DNA of 64,000 nucleotides from positions 3,890,241-3,954,240 of the forward strand of contig OZ037768.1 of the NCBI GenBank assembly GCA_964035545.1, given 5' to 3'. Below, piece after piece: positions 56,957-64,000 of this stretch (position 1 is its first letter; each line of letters starts with the position of its first letter). The translations under genes were made by a program, and so were the position numbers. The DNA is from Bugula neritina (Eukaryota > Bryozoa > Gymnolaemata > Cheilostomatida > Bugulidae). The notes below the pieces were generated by a model. It was not told the origin of the DNA and made no database searches. It saw nothing but the letters and a program-made list of their open reading frames with translations.

Positions 56957-59900
56957 GATCTCTATCTTGTGAGAATAACTAGCGTAGTAGCAGTCAATAA
57001 CTGGTGCACCACAATGGTGTTAGTATTGGCTGATTACAATCATTCTGATGAATGTATGAACTAGAGTAGTTACACGTGTAACTCACAGTAGCTTACCTTC
57101 AGTCAGGAGTACTAGTATTAGAATTTACTGAACACTGCTTCTTTAGTCTCCTTCCATATAGATGCAATTACAGCGAACACAGATACGTGTCTGTCAACCA
57201 TTATGATTGAACCATCATCTAGTAGGCAAGTTACAAGATATTTAGAGCAGAGAAAAGCTAATGGATGCTTTCTTTTGCAGAGTAGATGAGCTGACGAAGA
57301 TCCTACGTTGTAAGCAGTTAATAGCGTTGTATAGGTATCTGTATAGGCACTGTAAACTAACAGTAACACTACCAATTCAACACCTTGTCTTTCCTTCGGT
57401 TGACTATAGTAGATGTGTATAAGTGATTGTCATCTATGTTGTACAACTCTCAATCAGTCAATGTAATTCAACACAGTCTTCTTCAACTACAGGTACATGT
57501 ATTACACCTATCTGAACCAGCAATTTATAACTTTAATCTACGAGATAGCGCATGCAACCGTCAACTTTTGCCTCCCAACGATAAATAACCTCTTATACGG
57601 GATTGATCGATGTATTATAAGGACGGCTACGGTGTTCTATAGCTGCTATGACTAAGCACATTTATGCAGCGCATTCAGTTTTGTTATCACGCAATATAGG
57701 CTGCTCACTGGGGCATGAGATGCGATGCAGCAATTCATACAGTATGTGAGTATAAACTCAAGCTGTGGAATTCTTGGAATTATTACATTTACATGGTTTA
57801 TGGGTTACGCATTAGCTAGACTTTACAAAATAAAGGAATACCACATAACCACAGCAGCAAAATGGTTTTAACCGATTTTCCCAAAATAGAAACTCCGCCT
57901 TTAAATAATCTTGCTTCCGTCTAAACTCTGACCCGGCCAACATGGAAGCTAATTCAAAGGTATAAATAATAATTTCCAGCTCATATTTTGCAGTATATAG
58001 GCTACCGTAAATAACTATTAGGTAGCATTTACTTGCTCTGGTATAGGTATGTCTAGTAACCCATCTTACGTTTTTATTTGCTCCAAAATCGTAGAAAAAA
58101 GTTCGTGCACATATTTTATAAAAAATATACTGGCCATGGTGAATAAATGAGGTGTCAAATAGTGCTTAGCTATTTGACATAGGAAATGCATGTTTTTTGC
58201 ACATCTATCTATCAATTTGTCAAATTGTTTTTTTCAGGGTTATTGATTTCATAATTCTAGCAAACTGCAGCAGTCTAACACCACTAAAGCAATGAAACTA
58301 TAAATAGCTTAGTTTCTCTGACAGAAATCTTTTCTAGCAGTTCTCCTTGACGACTTCTATACCAGTAGTAGCTGGGTGGTTGATTAGTGGTAAGTAGAGA
58401 GGACTATATACACTGTAATGTAAAATTAAAAGTTAGCCCCAAGTCTTCCAATGTTTGAATGTTGGATATAGGGGGGTGGCATTTTCTACACGGATTTTTA
58501 TTGAGTGCACCTTAGTATAACTTAAAAAGCTTCTATCCAACCTAGCTGGCAGCTTACTAAAGAATTGTGCCTCCACTACCCTAACTCTTTACAATATAAA
58601 TACCACCGTAGCATATTATAGTATTTGTAGTGTTACAAGCTATAGCTTCAAACTGGTGTCTTTTTTAAATAAAGTTTTATTGAATTTCTAACTATAGTGA
58701 AAAGTAAACCTAAAACACTAAACTCTAGACAGTTTTTGATAGAAAACCTTTACATTACAAACTACAGAATAACAAAAAATACCAACACAATATATAGTTA
58801 ACTAATATAGAAATAATGAAAATTATATGTAAGGACATAACATTTTACTACACTAATCTAATACAGCAAGTGCTGCCGAGTTCTGATACTTCTTCCAATA
58901 AACTCCGCATGTTGGTTAATCCAATTTTTTTTACTAATTCAGTAGGTTTGTTCAATTATAGGGAATCACACATTACTGAAAGTATTTTATTGCAAGAACT
59001 AACTTTGAAAGTGGGAGTTGCTATTATATTATTTTATATTTTATTATATTTTGTTATATTATATTATATGATAAGTTGGATGCCCATTGTGCAGCTATAA
59101 TAAAAACAGTGAATTACTTTGTTTTCCTAGTGAGTCACGAATGTATTGTAAATATAGGTCATGATTACGGAGCTATTAATAGCACAGTATTTGTTATTGA
59201 TTACAGCCAAAAGACATGTAGACATTTTTCAACTTCAGGAATTATTTCGGACAAATAAGTAACAGATACCAAAACAAAAGACATAATTTTATCTAAAGAT
59301 TATTTAACATGCCATAGCTTATGTATTATTCAAGTTCAAAGTAACATATCACTTTCAAGCATTTGGTGTCCACAGCACAGCACTTACATGTAACTCGTCC
59401 AATATGATCTACTTTAAAACTTTCGTTTCTTAATTTTCTGAGCGCTTAATAGCCTGCCATATTGAATATATTCCTTATTATCAGTATTTCTCTTTATTTA
59501 TGAAAATACAATTGGTTGGATGAAATGGATGTAACAACTAATAAAAGAGAAACATTATTTGATGGGGGAGGTAATTTTAATGCACATGTTGAATAATATA
59601 TCAACATATGAATTTCCAATAAAATTTCAAAGGTAATTAAGCTAATATACAAATAAAAAAAATACAGCCGCACTATTATATTACATAATAATTAGAATAA
59701 TGTATGCTTATTAACTACTATTGATTATTAATTTTGAATAATCATATTATAAACTTTACTATCATAAGGCTTTACTGTAATTATCATGTACTGAGAATAA
59801 TTTTTGCATAGTCAATATGTAGTAAGGCCAATTTTTCCATTTATACTTGAGTTGTTGGCCGGAACATAATATAGTCAACTGTAGCTATGATGGATAGGTC

Positions 59901-61351
59901 AACAAAGAAACATGATTTAAGTTGAAGTTGGTTGAAAGGCTCTAAGGCTAATAGAATAGCCTAAGGCTCTATCCTCTAAAGTCTGAAGGTTTTTACTGTA
60001 GTACAAGAGGAATAAATGTATTGATTATGGGCGCCTTTTCTGCCACCGCTACTGCTTACCTCATGCATGAATTTGGTTGTTTTAAATTGATGTGAGAGTA
60101 TTTTGTTTATACCCGCTCTTTGCTGACAATACACATCTCTAAACATATTATTGTATATGAGCCATTATGATTTGTGCAAAATATAATGCAATAATAGAAA
60201 TGTTATACGGATATAAAATTTCTAGTATTGTCAAATAAAACCATTAATTATTGTTGTAGTATTCTTATGTGTGTTGCATAATAACATTGAGCTATTTTTA
60301 AAATCAAGATCACTCGAGTGTGACAAACCTGTAAATATCAGTATTACCATCTCTATCAACCAGTATGTCTTGGAGATGATTGCATGTTGATATTCACAAT
60401 ATCACCATAATATTGACCCATGCCAGGTATAAATGAATAGTGCTCATAACAATTTACAGCCAATGCTGCGCTAACCATACCATGTTGTGCAATCATAAAC
60501 AAATGAAATAGGATGTTTTGACTGTATTTGTTTCCATCATAATGACATATAAATTTGATATTAAGCTAGCAGAAAATGTCAACTATACATAAATAAGTAA
60601 TACATAAGTTTACAGGCCCAAAAGCATATTTTGATGAATCAAATTTCCATACACAAGGAAATAGTAAGCTAGTTGAAGGAACCGCAACTCAGAATGATCA
60701 TAATAAATATTTACAAACTATAAAATATCAACAATAATCCATTTAATAATAAGTTTAACAAATTTTATTTATTTAAATTGTTTATTGTTTAACAAAATAT
60801 ATTTAATAATAAAGCAATATATAAAATAACAGTGGTATAACAGATAAGGTGTTGATAATTAGACAAATTCTGTTGAGTCATAAGAAGCCCTATTAGGAAT
60901 GTATAAGCAGGTATAAACTAGCTCCAGATTGGTATATATGTAACTAATGAGCTAAAAGAATTGCACCAATTACACAGGAAATATAAATGCAGTATCACCC
61001 TGGCACAGCACGTATAAGTCATTGGAAGACAACCTGTACAGACAGAATTTATGATCTAAGCAAAAACAATTTTCCCGTTTGTTCAGTTTCTAACAGCGAT
61101 GGTACAAAACTACAACTTAACATAAAAATTACAGTTGGGTTAGCTGCTCTCAATTTCCTGTTTTTAAGTCACAGTGAGAAAATTTATTCCAATATTCACT
61201 CAGATGTTATTTCCAGGTAATGAGTCAGAGCAGCTAAAGATAAGGTCAGGTTTTTTCAATTGAACACAGAAGGGAGAAGAAACCACACCCAAGCTCCTCT
61301 TACATAGAGTGTTATGTTACAGAAATATTGCAGTCGAATAATTATACATAA

Positions 61352-63284
61352 TTAACTATTACTGTTTGTAGTATCGTTATTAACATTGTAACTGTTCTCT
61401 GCTGATTCAACTGATAGATTATGATGAAGTGTGATACCATTCTCCTTATGGCTACAGCGACATAGGCGGTCGAAGTGAAAGAGATGTCCACGCATCTTGT
61501 AAGAGTAAATGGAGTAGCTGATAGCTCCAATACACACAGACGCAAAAGACAAGATAACTAGTAGACCAAAGTGGCGAGGCAAGGGTAATGCTATAACTAA
61601 CACAAATTTGACCATATCTAAGATCATGTTAAGTGAGCTCTGAACCCCGTTTACAACCCCTCTCTGCTGTTGCTCCACTCTTTCTAGAAGCAACTGGCTG
61701 ATTGCCAGATCCAGTGACCAAAGCCCTGAAACAGAAAAGGATTGTTGTAAGAAAGACGACAATGAAGAACTTATTTCAGAGTGGCTACATACACTAGGCT
61801 TACAACTACATTGTACACTAGCAGCACAAAGTTACTAGTAAAGTTCTAATTAATTTTAAATCACCATATATTATTTTAAAATTTAAATGCATGATATTAT
61901 TTAAGAGGTTATATATAACACTGTAATGGTACAATTTTTTTTAACCTATTAAGTTATTAGGTATGTTAGTGTAATATGATGCCAATTTAAAAAATGCATT
62001 TGTTCAACTTGGTAAAATAAAACTAGAAAAGTTGGTATAATTCTTGAAAACATTTCAAAATGATAATTATAGCTATATGGTAATATTGTTAGTTTCATCA
62101 GCACACTTTCAAACATGTCGAATATTAAATTCCTTATATCTAGTGTGCAGGTAGTATTTCTTATAGAAAACTATGGGCTCGAAGCTACTTGGATGCACCT
62201 AAATTTACCTGCAAGTAAAATATTCTAGTCATTATATGGGCACGCAGAAAGATCGAGCAAAGGGAATACAGAGGAAAAATAAAATTGCAACAAGCGTCAC
62301 CATGACTTGCATTTTATTAAACGCTAAAATTGTGATGGAATGATGTTCACTTCTTTTCAAGTGAACTGATTAATTTTTTAGTGATATAATTATGCGCTTA
62401 TAAACTCTGAGTGCATTTTAGGACAAAGTTCTATTTTTTTGCAGATTCATGCTGAGGGAAATTTCCAAAGCCAGCTGACAGCCGGAAAAACTTTAACAAA
62501 GCCGGATATTACCGTGATTAGACACTGCAGGCAAAATTTCAATTAAATGTCTATAATTTACTATCAAAATTGAATTGAAAGATTAATTAAAAATACAAGA
62601 ACTGAAAATAATTTCATGTAAGAAATTAGATTGAAAATTTGTATACCAAATGCAAAAATAAAGTAGTGAACTGGTTTAACTTTAGCCAACGTTTTGAATT
62701 AAAAACGAAAAGCTTTTGGAGGTTAAAACTTGCTTTGTGTATAAAAAAATACTTCCAGTGTGCAGTTATCGCAAGTTTAAGGTGTGAAATTAAACCAACA
62801 ATGGTTTGAGTAATGATAATTAGAATTTGAGCATAAAAATAATCTTTCAACTAGATAGTATGATTGTGGAAGTAAGTGCATTTTAATTTATGCTAATTAG
62901 TACTGGAGTACAATGGTGAAGGAATTAGTATGCAAGGAATATTATTATAAACCATAAAACTATGAATTGTTACACGGAACCAGAGATATGTAAAATAACA
63001 ATTCTGATATCTAGGCAACAAATTAAAGAGTTATGGACAAAGAACAGATAGTAACATGTTTTATTTACACTGAAAATTCTACTGTAAATTAGTATGTGCT
63101 GCAAAAGAAAACACTTTAATTAAAAGTTATGGAGAAAAATTACCAAATCGAGATACAATCATGCCAGCCATCAAAACAGAGAGAGAGATGAAGTTTTTCT
63201 GCTCTGATATAAAAACTGTAGGAGTAGTTTGGTTGGCAGGGAGCATAGTAGTAACATTCGTCATCTCGCTGGGTGACAGATCAT
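61352..63284 (-). CDS. SLC40A1: Ferroportin, C-terminal two exons (5' part outside window)
   Basis: Plasma-membrane iron exporter of the major facilitator superfamily. Two exons are seen: 63284-63144 and 61725-61352, joined in phase 1 to read MIVSRFGLWSLDLAISQLL. This matches the ferroportin block where human has ARIGLWSFDLTVTQLL, followed by RGVVNGVQSSLNMILDMVKF and ALPLPRHFGLLVILSF. The upstream exon carries an extracellular-type loop with N-glycosylation sites (NVT, NQT), then a helix (FISLSVLMAGMIVSR). The cytosolic tail is short, His/Asn/Ser-rich, ending NNDTTNSNS. The hepcidin-binding region of vertebrate ferroportin lies further upstream, outside the window, so regulation cannot be judged. 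A 1.4 kb intron separates the exons. Confidence 0.93.
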
Positions 63285-64000
63285 CTAACATGTAAAACAT
63301 AATATCATATCTTAAAATTAAATGAATATAAAGTTATTTTGAACTAGTATTGCTGTTCTACAGCACATTATACATGTACACAGCACTATCATATTTGGAA
63401 CATGTTATAAATATATAACCTAATAAAATATAATATTCCATAATAACGAAACATATTCTATATAACAAAATATGCAATGAAGAAAACAGAAAAATTGTCC
63501 TGTTTTTGTTTATTATCAAGGTGTAAAATACAGACAGCAAATAATATTTTACTTGTAAGCTAAGATAAAGTTATTATTGTTAGATTTATGGTAAGTAGAG
63601 CGATCAATATGTTTTCACATTTTAGCAACATCAACAGCTTTATCAACCGTCAACTACATAGCAATATGCTTTCCTATGTTTAATTTACGAAACAATGGTT
63701 ACATTATACAACAACTAAGGGAGACATCATGATAGCGATGAGTAATAGGAATGCTAGCTCAGTATAATTGGTGTACGGCAGATGTACAAAATACTGTGCC
63801 AATAATTGCCAAGAAGACCTCCTTTTCAGTTATAAATTTTATTAGTGTAGGCAATACATTTACTTGCCAAGCACTGTGTAAAAGAGGACTTCCTTTTGTA
63901 TTTAAAAGTTGTCGAGGACAAGATATGCTATAGCATATGTTTTATAGTCTTCAACAGTTATTTTCTTAATAGGTAAAACATTTTTGTGCACCATAAATTT
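63285..64000. other. Ferroportin intron at the right edge
   Basis: AT-rich, with no ferroportin-like coding sequence on the minus strand and no recognisable plus-strand gene. The preceding ferroportin exon must lie beyond position 64000. Confidence 0.6.

Larger units (their letters stand above)
54900..61351. other. Long spacer between the seven-helix gene and ferroportin
   Basis: 6.4 kb with no convincing coding exon. It holds the 22-bp minisatellite (56222-56520), the second inverted-repeat element (56830-56956), and a GC-richer spot around 57890-57960 where CCGGCCAACATGGAAGC is followed 15 bases later by a GTATAA donor-like site, which could be a promoter and first exon of an unseen plus-strand gene. 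The open frames at 57118-57375 (minus) and 58816-59100 (plus) are unrecognised. A minus-strand AATAAA at 61183-61188 may end ferroportin. Confidence 0.5.

Noticed and set aside
57118-57375. 85-residue minus-strand open frame with a hydrophobic start
   Set aside because: It has no recognisable family, splice context or neighbour support. It could be chance in AT-rich DNA.
58816-59100. 94-residue plus-strand open frame
   Set aside because: Low-complexity Ile/Leu/Tyr-rich end over a TATATTATATT tract and no similarity to a known family.

Overview
This 64 kb window is AT-rich, intron-rich nuclear DNA from an animal. Nine protein genes can be read through GT..AG introns of about 100 to 1900 bases. 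The families present (class I myosin, GNPTG, DEG/ENaC channel, ferroportin, a PRRT-type seven-helix protein) are metazoan. The compact spacing of about 7 kb per gene, the short introns, the degenerate hexanucleotide tracts and the tRNA-derived SINE point to an invertebrate, possibly an early-branching animal, but I cannot name the phylum from sequence alone.

Layout. 239-12513 (-): motor domain of a myosin-I of the MYO1C type, 15 exons read, with neck and tail beyond the left edge. 17072-20080 and 21903-24771 (+): two tandem glutaminyl-peptide cyclotransferase genes with identical internal exon lengths. 25382-32820 (-): a 17-exon M3-family oligopeptidase A-like gene with a mitochondrial-type N terminus, intact in frame but with its zinc site lost. 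It is head to head, 264 bases apart, with 33085-36735 (+), GNPTG, the gamma subunit of GlcNAc-1-phosphotransferase. 38592-42778 (+): a DEG/ENaC channel. 43364-47346 and 47837-50200 (-): two tandem phytanoyl-CoA hydroxylase genes, each with a PTS2 peroxisomal signal. 53649-54899 (-): a seven-transmembrane protein resembling the PRRT3/PRRT4 membrane region. 61352-63284 (-): the last two exons of ferroportin, continuing beyond the right edge.

The neighbours do not form one pathway. Local themes are lysosomal enzyme tagging (GNPTG), peroxisomal alpha-oxidation (PHYH x2), secretory-pathway N-terminal pyroglutamate formation (QPCT x2), iron export (ferroportin) and sodium conductance (DEG/ENaC).

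The most notable observations are: (1) the oligopeptidase with HExxH changed to SMMGH and other active-site residues replaced; (2) near-identical active-site exons in both tandem gene pairs although the rest of each pair has diverged, suggesting exon-sized gene conversion; (3) a 35-bp tandem repeat in the channel gene that has copied a splice acceptor several times just before the real one; (4) a 14-bp minisatellite with a 70-bp higher-order period that runs up to a splice donor; (5) a small inverted-repeat element present twice. All exon boundaries were read by eye from splice motifs, reading-frame continuity and family similarity; no alignment or transcript data were available.
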